Positions 1-7,441 of a stretch of DNA of 12,322 nt are shown piece after piece. Source of the stretch: an uncultured Porphyromonadaceae bacterium. GTDB lineage: Bacteria > Bacteroidota > Bacteroidia > Bacteroidales > Muribaculaceae. The first letter of the stretch is position 1. The number at the start of each line of letters is the position of its first letter. The translations under genes were made by a program, and so were the position numbers. Location: contig CABRGT010000056.1 of NCBI GenBank assembly GCA_902470475.1, forward strand, positions 1 to 12,322, read 5' to 3'. The notes beneath the pieces were generated by a model. It had not been told where the DNA came from and made no database searches. It was given only the letters and a program-made list of their open reading frames with translations.

Positions 1-426
1 CCGGTTGTCAGCATCGTCGTGGAAGGGCAGAAGCTCGATGCTGAGATGGTGGCGCGTGTCGGGCGCAATCTTCTTTTCATCTGCGCCGAGAGCCTTCATC
101 AGCGGCATGTAGCGCCTGTGGTGATGCCAGCGCTCGGTGTCGGCAAGATGGGTGCGCAGTGTCCCGTCGGCCATCGCCGACGAGTAGCTTGTGTTGCCGC
201 CGGGGCATCCCATGACGCACGTCACGCAGCAGCGCGACTGGAGCCGTCCGCTGTGACCCGGGTTCAGATTCAGCCCCACGCTGTGGAGCTCCTCGCCGCT
301 GTCGGGCTGCCAGCCCCACCACGGCTCGGGAAGATAGGGTGCGCGGGGATAGCCGCCAAGCCGCCACAGCCTGACGAAGTTGTCCCAATGGTGATAATGT
401 GGCTCAAGCGCCGCGATGTCGGGCAT
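1..426 (-). CDS. Unrecognised cysteine-rich protein, N-terminal part, cut by the window edge
   Basis: The minus strand is open from an ATG at 426 to the left edge, giving about 142 residues without a stop; the C-terminus lies outside the window. The reading looks coding: tryptophan-rich near the start (WWGW around residue 37), then a VGLNLNPG stretch near residues 50-57, then a cysteine cluster CCVTCVMGC around residues 64-72, and an IELLPFH stretch near the edge. The NLNPG and LLPFH segments faintly recall uracil-DNA glycosylase superfamily motifs, and the cysteines could bind metal, but neither is enough for an assignment. The start is uncertain. The frame stays open upstream to ATGs at 540 and 552, but GC content drops sharply above about 430, so I prefer 426. 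The nearest promoter I can see is some 390 bases upstream. Confidence 0.6.
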   Translation of the reverse strand, partial: MPDIAALEPHYHHWDNFVRLWRLGGYPRAPYLPEPWWGWQPDSGEELHSVGLNLNPGHSGRLQSRCCVTCVMGCPGGNTSYSSAMADGTLRTHLADTERWHHHRRYMPLMKALGADEKKIAPDTRHHLSIELLPFHDDADNR

Positions 427-484
427 CGTAAAAAATATGTGCCTCGGATTCCACTCGCCGGCAATATAGAGAAAGGTGTGTATG

Positions 485-808
485 AAAAAAGCGCAGGAAT
501 CTGTATCTGTTACCGTCCTACTGCTTGAGGCTTCTCGCATTGCCCTATTCATGTCGGACGGCAACGCAGAAGCCCACGCCAGTATATGCAATCAATGCAT
601 CCGGCCATATTCCTCGCGGAATAAATAGCCGAAAGCAAGATAATTACATATCCACGGGCATCTACCGTTGCTCAATCCTTGACATGAATAAGAAATTTTG
701 CGAGAATTTCAAGCAGTCAAGAATCAGCGCGGATAAACGCTTTCTTATGTATTTCAACTACATCCCGCCACGCTTAACCCCAGACCGGGGCCTCTGCAAA
801 AGCGGTCT
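485..808 (-). ncRNA. Candidate structured non-coding RNA or long leader
   Basis: A strong minus-strand promoter at 815-846 should start transcription near 808, but the next convincing protein start is about 380 bases away at 426. On the minus strand the stretch between contains several possible stems: CCCC/GGGG in the 780s, ATGTA/TACAT near 750, and a two-part hairpin in which CTTGAC pairs with GTCAAG around an inner GAAATT/AATTTC, near 680-725. A weak hairpin followed by six T (minus strand 527 to 485) could end it. No start codon here opens a long minus-strand frame. It could be an independent small RNA, a long 5' leader of the gene at 1-426, or decayed sequence. Boundaries are approximate and I cannot match it to a named family. 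Confidence 0.35.
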
Positions 809-814
809 GCGATG

Positions 815-846
815 CAAAGTTACAAATAATTTTCTAATCTCCCAAA
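815..846 (-). promoter_or_regulatory. Bacteroidetes-type promoter, reading left
   Basis: On the minus strand TTTG (846-843) is followed by a 20-nt spacer and TAACTTTG (822-815), matching the Bacteroidetes primary sigma factor consensus. Predicted start is near 808. It would transcribe the candidate RNA region and possibly the partial gene at 1-426. Confidence 0.65.
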
Positions 847-896
847 TTCTTTAACACTCCCGTTCCCCGCCTGCAAAAAAGAGTCGCACAGGGAAA

Positions 897-914
897 GCAG
901 GCGTCCTCGCCTGC
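897..914. terminator. Small GC hairpin between two minus-strand units
   Basis: GCAGGCG and CGCCTGC form a perfect 7-bp stem with a 4-nt loop. On the minus strand it is followed by only three T, so it may be a backup terminator behind the stronger one at 941-978. Function is inferred. Confidence 0.35.
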
Positions 915-940
915 GCCAACGATCAGCCAAAGTAATGCAT

Positions 941-978
941 AAAAAAAAGCAGGCCGGTGGATGCGTCCTGCCGGCCTG
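941..978 (-). terminator. Intrinsic terminator of the mutS2-chrA-chrA-folC-mdh operon
   Basis: CAGGCCGG (950-957) pairs with CCGGCCTG (971-978); on the minus strand the stem is followed at once by C and eight T (948-941). It lies about 20 bases past the mdh stop codon, so it is well placed to end the operon transcript. Confidence 0.85.
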
Positions 979-998
979 ATTGCATGCTGATGCGGCTG

Positions 999-1997
999 TT
1001 ATACGTTGGGATTCAGTTCCTTCCAGTCCTTGATCGGAGGCAGCACACCCATCGCTATCACTTCGTCGCGCAGGTGGCACAGGTGGTGGTAGCTCTGTTC
1101 GAGTTCCTTCTTTTCCTCCGGTGTGCCCTTCACGGGATGCACGGTCACGCCGTTCTTGTCCAGGGTAGTCTCCATGGCCATCATGATGTGGTTGAAGGTG
1201 CCGTCGTTCACGTATGTGCCTACAGGCCAGGTGAACGGTTTGCCTCCCATCGCGGCGGCTACCATCTCCACCGACAGATATGCCGGGCTTTGGAACGACG
1301 AGCGGCCGCGCAGATCGATGATGTTCTTTCCGCCCTGGATCACGCGCTGTTTCATTTCCTCCCATTCCTGTTCGGGCAGCGCCTTGGTGCCGATGATCTG
1401 CGACAGAGGCTCACCGGCCACCGTCGTGGTGGAGGCGAACACGGCCATCTGTTCGCCGTGGCCGCCGTACGTACGCGAGTTTACAACTTCATCGGCCGGA
1501 ATCTTGAAATATTTGGCCAGTTCGTTGCGCAGGCGGGTCGAGTCGAGCGCGGCCAGTGTCGATACCTGCGAAGGCTTGAGTCCCGAGTAGAGCAGGGTGA
1601 TCAGGCCGGTGATGTCGGCCGGATTGAAGATCACGACTACATGCTTCACATCCGGGCAGTACTGGCGGATGTCCTTGCCGAGCTGTTCGGCTACCTGGGC
1701 GTTGCCTTTGAGCAGATCCTCGCGGGTCATGCCCGCCTTGCGGGCCGCGCCGCCCGACGATATGATGTAGTCAGCCCCCTCGAAAGCTTCCTTGATGTCG
1801 CTTGTCGCGGTGATATTCACCCCATTGAAGCCGCAGTGGCGCAGCTCCTCGGCCACGCCTTCGAGTCCGGGTGCATACGGATCGTACAGGCAGATGTTGG
1901 GCGTGAGATGCATCATGATGGCTGTCTGGGCCATGTTCGAACCGATCATGCCGGCTGCACCGACTATGACGAGTTTTTCGTTTGTTAAAAAGTCCAT
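999..1997 (-). CDS. mdh: Malate dehydrogenase
   Basis: Cytosolic enzyme that interconverts malate and oxaloacetate with NAD. In Bacteroidales it serves the reductive branch leading to fumarate and succinate. The 332-residue product begins with a Rossmann fold: GAAGMIG at residues 13-19, and Asp39 at the end of the second strand, which favours NAD over NADP. Expected catalytic residues are visible: substrate-binding Arg86 and Arg92 around the mobile loop, Asn125 in NPADITG, Asp152 and Arg155 in LDSTR, and catalytic His180 in YGGHGE. Length fits the LDH/MDH superfamily. I chose the ATG at 1997; an in-frame ATG at 2150 lies inside folC and would add about 51 unrelated residues. The gene is 40 bases after folC with no promoter visible between them, so it is probably the last gene of the operon. 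Confidence 0.95.
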   Translation of the reverse strand: MDFLTNEKLVIVGAAGMIGSNMAQTAIMMHLTPNICLYDPYAPGLEGVAEELRHCGFNGVNITATSDIKEAFEGADYIISSGGAARKAGMTREDLLKGNAQVAEQLGKDIRQYCPDVKHVVVIFNPADITGLITLLYSGLKPSQVSTLAALDSTRLRNELAKYFKIPADEVVNSRTYGGHGEQMAVFASTTTVAGEPLSQIIGTKALPEQEWEEMKQRVIQGGKNIIDLRGRSSFQSPAYLSVEMVAAAMGGKPFTWPVGTYVNDGTFNHIMMAMETTLDKNGVTVHPVKGTPEEKKELEQSYHHLCHLRDEVIAMGVLPPIKDWKELNPNV

Positions 1998-2037
1998 TTT
2001 CAGTGTGGTTATTTGGTTAGGTCTATTGTTTAACAAT

Positions 2038-3333
2038 TTACATGCCACAAGTGTTGAGCAGATCGGCCACAATGAACGTCGACCCGCCCACAAAGATCTG
2101 TCCGTCAGCGCCCGCAGCTTCTCTGGCAGCCTCATAGGCTTCGGCCACATTTCCGTATATGGCCCCCTGCAGTCCGAAGGCTGCCGCGGCTGCGGCCACC
2201 TCTTCTGCCGGGCGCCCGCGGCGCACCGACGGTCGGGTGAAGTAGTAGCGCGCCGACTGAGGCAGTTCGTTGAGGATGTGGCCGATATCCTTGTCGTTTA
2301 CAAAACCGATCACTATGTCAAGCGCCCCTCCCTCAGCCATCTTGCGTAGCCGCGGACCGAGATACGACCATCCGCCCGGATTGTGGCCGGTGTCGCACAC
2401 CGTCAGTGGCGACCGGCTGAAAGTCATCCACCGTCCCTGAAGGCCCGACAGCCGCTCCACGTCGCGGAATCCCGCGGCCACGGCCTTCGCGTCGGCCATT
2501 CCGTCCACGAGTCCCAGCACATGGAACACGGTGTTGGCGTTCTCCGGCTGGCAGTCGCCCGTCAGCGGCGATTCTATGTCGCCCCAGGGCGTGTCGCGGT
2601 AGACGATGCGGTCATCCCCGCGCTCGGCCCGGCTGAAAGCCCGGTGCTCGTCCGCGAAAGTCAGCGGCGCGTGCATCGCCGCCGCTTTTGCCTCGAACAC
2701 GGCGTGGACATCCCGGTCGTCGGCGCGTCCGATCACTGCCGGCACGCCTTCCTTGATGATTCCCGCCTTCTCACCGGCTATCTGAGCCATGGTGTCGCCC
2801 AGCAGCGCCGTGTGGTCGGCCGATATGTTGGTGATCACCGACACGAGCGGAGTGATTATGTTGGTCGAGTCGAGTCGTCCCCCCAGTCCCGTCTCGATGA
2901 CAGCGATGTCGACGCCATGCCGGGCGAAGTGGTCGAAGGCCATCACGGTGGTCAGTTCGAAAAACGACGGCTCCATGTCGCCCGCGACACTGCGGTAGCG
3001 GTCGATGAACCCGACCACCTCCTCTTTCGCGATCATCTCGCCGTCGATGCGGATGCGCTCGCGGAAATCCACGAGGTGCGGCGACGTGAACAGGCCGGTC
3101 TTCATGCCGGCGCTCGTCAGCACCGAGGCCAGCAGCGATGCCGTCGACCCCTTGCCGTTTGTCCCGGCCACATGTATTGTCCTGAATTTCCGGTGCGGGT
3201 GGCCGAATGCCGCCGACAGGGCCTCTGTCCGCTCAAGCCCCGGCTTGTATGCCCCGGCGCCGACATTCTGAAACATCGGCACCTGCTCGAACATCCAACG
3301 GGTCGTTTCTTCGTATCTGTCTGTTATTTCCAT
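2038..3333 (-). CDS. folC: Bifunctional folylpolyglutamate synthase / dihydrofolate synthase
   Basis: Cytosolic Mur-ligase-family enzyme. It adds glutamate to dihydropteroate to make dihydrofolate and extends the polyglutamate tail of folates, using ATP. The 431-residue product has the FolC P-loop GTNGKGS at residues 57-63, followed by the family stretch TSPHLVDFRERIRIDG (about residues 84-99), and the mid-domain GLGGRLDSTN typical of these synthases. Length matches the family. A Bacteroidetes genome often has a single such enzyme, so I expect it to do both reactions; this is inferred from the family. It starts 6 bases after the upstream chromate-type transporter gene, with no room for a promoter, and precedes mdh by 40 bases. 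That spacer contains a perfect 13-base palindrome (ATTGTT T AACAAT, 2025-2037) of unknown meaning. Confidence 0.93.
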   Translation of the reverse strand: MEITDRYEETTRWMFEQVPMFQNVGAGAYKPGLERTEALSAAFGHPHRKFRTIHVAGTNGKGSTASLLASVLTSAGMKTGLFTSPHLVDFRERIRIDGEMIAKEEVVGFIDRYRSVAGDMEPSFFELTTVMAFDHFARHGVDIAVIETGLGGRLDSTNIITPLVSVITNISADHTALLGDTMAQIAGEKAGIIKEGVPAVIGRADDRDVHAVFEAKAAAMHAPLTFADEHRAFSRAERGDDRIVYRDTPWGDIESPLTGDCQPENANTVFHVLGLVDGMADAKAVAAGFRDVERLSGLQGRWMTFSRSPLTVCDTGHNPGGWSYLGPRLRKMAEGGALDIVIGFVNDKDIGHILNELPQSARYYFTRPSVRRGRPAEEVAAAAAAFGLQGAIYGNVAEAYEAAREAAGADGQIFVGGSTFIVADLLNTCGM

Positions 3334-3339
3334 TACTTG

Positions 3340-3909
3340 TCAGTAGAGTAGGTAGCCCGCTATCCCCGCCAGGCATATGGTGACGATAGGGTGTATTTTA
3401 GTGAAAAGGCTCATCGCGAGCGCCGCTGCGGCTATCGCGATACTTTTTATCACATCGGGCGTATCCGAGCCGAAGTTCTCGCCGTTCATCAGCAGCAGGG
3501 CGGCCGACGCGATCAGTCCGACCACCACCGGACGCAGCCCGCTGAAAATACCCCGGATGACCTCGCTGTCGCGGTGACGCTGTACGAAATGTCCCGTATA
3601 GCGCACCAGCAGAAACGACGGCAGTATCACCACCAGGGTACAGAGTATCGACCCCATGATCCCCCACAGCGGCGACACCGGCGGCTGCAGCGCCGCCATC
3701 GGAGCCACATAGCCTATGTATGTGGCCGAGTTGATGCCGATCGGCCCGGGAGTCATCTGCGATATGGCCACTATGTCGGTGAACATCTTCTCGGTGATCC
3801 ACCCCGGCGTCACGATCTCGTTCTCGATCAGCGCCAGCATGGCGTATCCGCCTCCGAAGCCGAAGAATCCGATTTTCAGATAGCTCCAGATAAGCCGCAG
3901 ATATATCAT
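3340..3909 (-). CDS. chrA: Chromate-transporter (CHR) family protein, short form, second of the pair
   Basis: Inner-membrane protein of 189 residues with one CHR domain. The N-terminal amphipathic segment contains the family signature FFGFGGGYAM (about residues 15-24), followed by ISQMTPGPIGIN around residues 49-60 with the conserved PGP. The remainder is hydrophobic and probably forms about six membrane segments. Full-length ChrA carries two such domains; here they are separate genes, and short-chain CHR proteins usually work as pairs. The start ATG overlaps the stop of the upstream partner by four bases (ATGA, 3906-3909), consistent with translational coupling and a heteromeric transporter. 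Chromate export is known for some members only. The physiological substrate here is unknown and could be sulfate or another anion. Confidence 0.9.
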   Translation of the reverse strand: MIYLRLIWSYLKIGFFGFGGGYAMLALIENEIVTPGWITEKMFTDIVAISQMTPGPIGINSATYIGYVAPMAALQPPVSPLWGIMGSILCTLVVILPSFLLVRYTGHFVQRHRDSEVIRGIFSGLRPVVVGLIASAALLLMNGENFGSDTPDVIKSIAIAAAALAMSLFTKIHPIVTICLAGIAGYLLY

Positions 3910-4523
3910 CGCTCACCTCCTTCCTTTCCGGCAAGCCGGCGGCGGTTGCTGCTCCGCAGATGCCACCACCCGGCCGCGCCGCCTATGACTATGTATAGTA
4001 TGGGGTTCGACACCACCGGCCATTTCGACCAGATCAGCAGCGCCACCACAGCCGGAATCCACACTGTGCGCAGTCCGATCTTCGCCGCACGGGCCGAGGT
4101 GATCACCGGCGCCACTATCAGGGCCACGACAGCCGGCCGGATACCCTTGAAGATCGCCGACAGCGTCGGGTCGCTCGTGATCAGCTCCGGTGTCAGAAAC
4201 ACCGCTATGGCCAGTATGATCATGAACGACGGCAGTATGGTGCCGAGCGCCGCCACCACGCTGCCGCGCATGTCGCGCAGCCGGTCGCCGATGGCCACGG
4301 CTATGTTCACGGCCAGGATGCCCGGCAGCGACTGCGCTACGGCCAGCAGGTCGAGGAATTCGGCTTTGTCGATCCAGCGGTGGCGGTCGACGATCTCGCG
4401 CTCGATGATGGATATCATTGCCCAGCCTCCGCCGAAAGTGAAGGCTCCGATCTTGAAAAACGTGGCGAACAGCTGCCACAGCAGCCTAGATCCGTCGCGC
4501 CCGTCAGTGTCGTTCTCTTTCAT
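3906..4523 (-). CDS. chrA: Chromate-transporter (CHR) family protein, short form, first of the pair
   Basis: Inner-membrane protein of 205 residues and partner of the next gene. It has the same single-domain plan: FTFGGGWAMI near residues 28-37, then AVAQSLPGILAVN around residues 61-73, where the second protein has TPGPIG, and then several hydrophobic segments. The two halves are clearly related but diverged, as expected for the two halves of a heterodimer. I chose the ATG at 4523, which forms an ATGA overlap with the mutS2 stop (4520-4523); the in-frame ATG at 4619 would add 32 arginine-rich residues that are a shadow of the mutS2 3' end. The tight overlap implies co-translation with mutS2. 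Substrate cannot be read from the sequence. Confidence 0.9.
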   Translation of the reverse strand: MKENDTDGRDGSRLLWQLFATFFKIGAFTFGGGWAMISIIEREIVDRHRWIDKAEFLDLLAVAQSLPGILAVNIAVAIGDRLRDMRGSVVAALGTILPSFMIILAIAVFLTPELITSDPTLSAIFKGIRPAVVALIVAPVITSARAAKIGLRTVWIPAVVALLIWSKWPVVSNPILYIVIGGAAGWWHLRSSNRRRLAGKEGGER

Positions 4524-6967
4524 AATTCTACAACTGTGATTCCGGCGCCTCCGAAGCGCACGTCTTCGTCGGCGTAATGCCGCACTTCCCTTACCGATCC
4601 CAGATATTCGCGGATGCACTGCCGCAGAGCGCCGGTGCCTGTTCCGTGCAGGATTCGGACCCGCGAGGCATTGAACTGCAGTGCGTCGTCGATGAAGTAG
4701 GTGACAGCCTGCAGGGCCTCGTCCGCGCGCATGCCGCGCACGTCGATTTCGGGTTTGAACCGCAGCTGGCGCTCGCGGCTGCTTTCCGATGTGGCCACGC
4801 TCACGAGCGAGGCGGCCTTCGACGCACCCGATCCGGGCTTCCTGAGCGTCGGCGTCAGGCGCGACAGCTTCACTGTAGTCTTGATCTGGCCGAATATCAC
4901 CACGGCTTCCTTGCCGCGTATGGCCTCGATGGTGCCGGGCACGCCCTGCCCGTCGAGCACCACGTTGTCACCTACCTTAAGGGCTTTCCCGGCGGCCGGC
5001 TCGGCCGGCTTTTCGGCCTTGTGGCCTTTCGGTTTCTTTACCTTGGCCAGCAGCGGATGCTCGGCCGACTGATTTTCGAGAGCCTTGCGGTCGGCTGCCA
5101 GCTGGCGGCGCGCCTCCAGGGTGGCCTCGCGTTCGGCCTGGCTGCGGCGTATGTCGTGGATGGTGCGCTCGATGGCCGCGTTGGATCCCTCGAGAATCTT
5201 TTTAGCTTCCTCGCGGGCGTCGGCCAGTATCTCGTTGCGGCGCCGGCGCAGATTGTCGGCGTCGCCCTCGTACCGGGCGAGTGTTTCCTCTATCTTTTTT
5301 TCTTTCAGGCGGATCTGCTGCCGCTTGTTTTCCCAGTAGCGGCGGTCGCGGGCTATGTCGAGCAGGTATTTGTCGAGGTTCACGTAGTCGCTGCCTACGA
5401 TCTCGGCAGCCGCGTCGATGATCGAGGCGGGCAGCCCGGTCTTGCGGGCAATCTCGATGGCGAACGAGCTTCCGGCGTTGCCGACCGAGAGCTGGAAGAG
5501 CGGCTTCATCTGCTGTCGGTCGTAGAGCATCGAGCCGTTGACCAGGCCGTCGGTCTCCTCGGCCATCTTCTTCAGATTCTGATAGTGGGTCGTGACGATT
5601 CCCCACATGCCCTTGGCGTTGAACTCGCTCAGCAGGGCCTGGGCTATGGCGCCGCCGATCTGCGGTTCGGTACCTGATCCCATCTCGTCGATCAGAAACA
5701 GCGTGCGGCCGTCGCCCTCGCCGAGGAAATATTTCATGTTGCGCAGATGCGACGAATAGGTGCTCAGGTCATCCTCGAGCGACTGATCGTCGCCGATGTC
5801 GATGAATACGCTGTCGAACACTCCGGCATGTGAGTTGTCGTAGACCGGAGGGAGCAGTCCGCACTGCAGCATGTACTGGACCACGGCGACGGTCTTGAGC
5901 GTGACCGACTTGCCGCCGGCATTCGGACCGGAGATCACCAGGATGCGCCGCGCGGGCGTCAGTGTGATGTCGAGCGGCACGATCTCGCGTCCGTGCCGTT
6001 GCAGGCTTTCCTGAAGCACCGGGTGGCAGGCGTGGTACCATTCAAGCTCGGGTTGCGGCGCGAGGTGCGGCAGCGAGGCCCCGATATTGATGGCATATGT
6101 GGCTTTGGCCCGGATGAAGTCGAAGGTGGCCAGCAGGCTGTACGAGTCGAGCAGTCCGTCGATGTGTGGCCGCAGCTCGGCGGCCACATTCATCAGTATG
6201 CGCACTTCCTCGCGGTGTTCCTCGATATGGAGCTCGCGCAGCCGGTTGTTGGCCTCGACCACCTCGGCCGGTTCGATGAATACCGTCTTGCCCGATGCCG
6301 ACTCGTCGTGGACGATGCCCGGGATGCGCCGCTTGTTCATCGGAGCGACCGGCACCACCAGGCGGCCGTCGCGCACCGATGCCGTCGTGTCCTGGTCGAG
6401 ATATCCGTCGGCCACGGCGCGGGCGATGACCCGGCGCATGATGGAGTTGATCGTGCCTCCCATCGACGACAGGCGCCGGCGTATGTCGGCCAGTTCGGCC
6501 GACGCTGTGTCCTTGATCTCGCCCCAGCGGTCGACGGTGCGGTCGATCAGTCGGGTCAGGGCCGGGTAGGGTGTCAGTGCCGATGCCAGTCCGTCGAGCA
6601 GCGGCCAGGGCGACGCGCCGCCGTCGGTGCGGTGCGACGAGAAGAACGAGTCGATCGCCGAGATCGACTCGAGCGACACGGCCAGGTCGGTCAGTTCGGA
6701 TGCGGTCAGGAACGTGCCGTCGGGCCGGATGGCCTTCAGTCGAGCCGTGATGTCGCGCACGACAGCGGCCGGGAAGCCCTCGTCGCCTTCGGTGAGGCGT
6801 TTGAATTCGGCCACACGGCCAAGTTCGGCCGTTATATCGCCGAAATCGGTCATGAACGACATTTCGTGTGCCATATCTGCGCTCAGCGGCGACGAGCACA
6901 GCGCAGCCACGCTGTTGCGGACGATGTCGAATCCGATCTTTTCTTCTATGTTGTGAGGATAGGTCAC
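4520..6967 (-). CDS. mutS2: MutS2 ATPase with C-terminal Smr domain
   Basis: The 815-residue product lacks the mismatch-recognition N-terminus of MutS. It has a MutS core/clamp region, an ABC-type ATPase with Walker A GPNAGGKS at residues 347-354 and Walker B LFLIDEMGSGTEP around 420-432, a charged coiled-coil stretch (about 530-640), a small KOW-like beta segment (about 663-708), and a C-terminal Smr domain (about 735-815) with IDVRG and HGTGTGALR. In other bacteria MutS2 either suppresses homologous recombination or splits collided ribosomes; which applies here cannot be told. The start is GTG at 6967: the upstream in-frame ATG at 7021 lies within the promoter, and the next ATG downstream would remove about 30 residues. 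It is the first gene of the operon and overlaps chrA by four bases. Confidence 0.93.
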   Translation of the reverse strand: MTYPHNIEEKIGFDIVRNSVAALCSSPLSADMAHEMSFMTDFGDITAELGRVAEFKRLTEGDEGFPAAVVRDITARLKAIRPDGTFLTASELTDLAVSLESISAIDSFFSSHRTDGGASPWPLLDGLASALTPYPALTRLIDRTVDRWGEIKDTASAELADIRRRLSSMGGTINSIMRRVIARAVADGYLDQDTTASVRDGRLVVPVAPMNKRRIPGIVHDESASGKTVFIEPAEVVEANNRLRELHIEEHREEVRILMNVAAELRPHIDGLLDSYSLLATFDFIRAKATYAINIGASLPHLAPQPELEWYHACHPVLQESLQRHGREIVPLDITLTPARRILVISGPNAGGKSVTLKTVAVVQYMLQCGLLPPVYDNSHAGVFDSVFIDIGDDQSLEDDLSTYSSHLRNMKYFLGEGDGRTLFLIDEMGSGTEPQIGGAIAQALLSEFNAKGMWGIVTTHYQNLKKMAEETDGLVNGSMLYDRQQMKPLFQLSVGNAGSSFAIEIARKTGLPASIIDAAAEIVGSDYVNLDKYLLDIARDRRYWENKRQQIRLKEKKIEETLARYEGDADNLRRRRNEILADAREEAKKILEGSNAAIERTIHDIRRSQAEREATLEARRQLAADRKALENQSAEHPLLAKVKKPKGHKAEKPAEPAAGKALKVGDNVVLDGQGVPGTIEAIRGKEAVVIFGQIKTTVKLSRLTPTLRKPGSGASKAASLVSVATSESSRERQLRFKPEIDVRGMRADEALQAVTYFIDDALQFNASRVRILHGTGTGALRQCIREYLGSVREVRHYADEDVRFGGAGITVVEL

Positions 6968-6988
6968 TTCTAATCTTGATTTAATTTG

Positions 6989-7023
6989 CAAAGTTAGTGA
7001 AAAACCTCCAATCCCCGGCAAAA
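6989..7023 (-). promoter_or_regulatory. Promoter of the mutS2 operon
   Basis: Minus strand TTTTG (7023-7019), a 22-nt spacer, then TAACTTTG (6996-6989). Transcription would start near 6983, about 16 nt before the mutS2 GTG. This placement is the main reason for rejecting the ATG at 7021 as the mutS2 start. Confidence 0.7.
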
Positions 7024-7160
7024 ATTTTGCCGCGGCGGCGGCCGATGGCCTCCGGGAAAGGAGTATACGTAGGGTGTCTGTTTCGTGTATATGGATTAAT
7101 GGGTTGGTGATAAAGGTATAAGGTCTCGTTTTTTAATAGTATGTATAAGATGAGATGCTG

Positions 7161-7179
7161 TTACATGATTGTGCCTCCT
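7161..7179 (-). promoter_or_regulatory. Shine-Dalgarno followed by a start-stop codon pair
   Basis: On the minus strand AGGAGG (7179-7174) lies 7 nt before ATG (7166-7164), which is followed directly by TAA (7163-7161). A perfect Shine-Dalgarno is unusual among the genes of this window. It may be a minimal ORF or the relic of a broken gene start. Confidence 0.35.
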
Positions 7180-7262
7180 ATGTTAAAAGTTTTACATTGG
7201 GTTGAGGGTCTCGAAGGTATAACCGTCCTTGTCGCGGATTAAGATAGGTTTAATTGCCGCCA

Positions 7263-7293
7263 CAAAGTTACAACTTGTATTTTAATTTTGCAA
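7263..7293 (-). promoter_or_regulatory. Second minus-strand promoter upstream of mutS2
   Basis: Minus strand TTG (7293-7291), exactly 20 nt, then TAACTTTG (7270-7263). It would start near 7256 and read toward mutS2, giving either a long alternative mutS2 leader of almost 290 nt or a separate short RNA. I see no clear terminator between it and mutS2. Confidence 0.55.
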
Positions 7294-7406
7294 GAAAAAT
7301 TGTAAAAAATATTATTTCTCCTTTAAAAATATATTCCGGCCCTTGTCTGAAGCGTTGTAATGTAAAAGTACGGATGTGAGGTGAGAGGCGGCTCGTGAAA
7401 TTTTTG

Positions 7407-7414
7407 TACTTTTG
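7407..7414 (+). promoter_or_regulatory. Promoter -7 element of the MFS gene
   Basis: TACTTTTG fits TAnnTTTG and lies about 28 bases before the ATG at 7442, giving a leader near 20 nt. A -33 TTG at the expected distance is not evident, so the promoter may be weaker or activated. Confidence 0.55.
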
Positions 7415-7441
7415 CGGGCTTTTTAATTGACAGGAATGATC

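Larger units (their letters stand above)
7024..7406. other. Non-coding spacer between mutS2 and the MFS gene
   Basis: No long gene on either strand is credible here. The minus strand holds a promoter (7263-7293), a 23-codon open stretch from GTG 7263 to TAA 7192 that reads like a protein tail (ending YTFETLNPM), and then an AGGAGG placed 7 nt before an ATG-TAA pair. The stretch could be a remnant of a lost gene or a short regulatory transcript upstream of mutS2. Confidence 0.5.

Noticed and set aside
640..700. Faint likeness of the left RNA to the bacterial SRP RNA (AGCAACGG stretch)
   Set aside because: The GGAA-type tetraloop and the paired symmetric loops of SRP helix 8 are missing.
525..854. 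Plus-strand 109-codon frame in the left spacer
   Set aside because: It starts inside other sequence, has no promoter or ribosome site and no domain, and is antisense to the promoter and foldable RNA region. I cannot rule it out but do not support it.
957..1988. Plus-strand open frame of 343 codons opposite mdh
   Set aside because: It is antisense to a complete malate dehydrogenase with all catalytic residues; composition is His/Arg-rich, as usual for shadows of GC-rich genes.
2383..3351. Plus-strand open frame of 322 codons opposite folC
   Set aside because: Antisense to a convincing FolC; no domain and no promoter element.
4577..6973. Long plus-strand open frames opposite mutS2
   Set aside because: The minus strand encodes MutS2 with Walker and Smr motifs; the opposite frames have no recognisable features.
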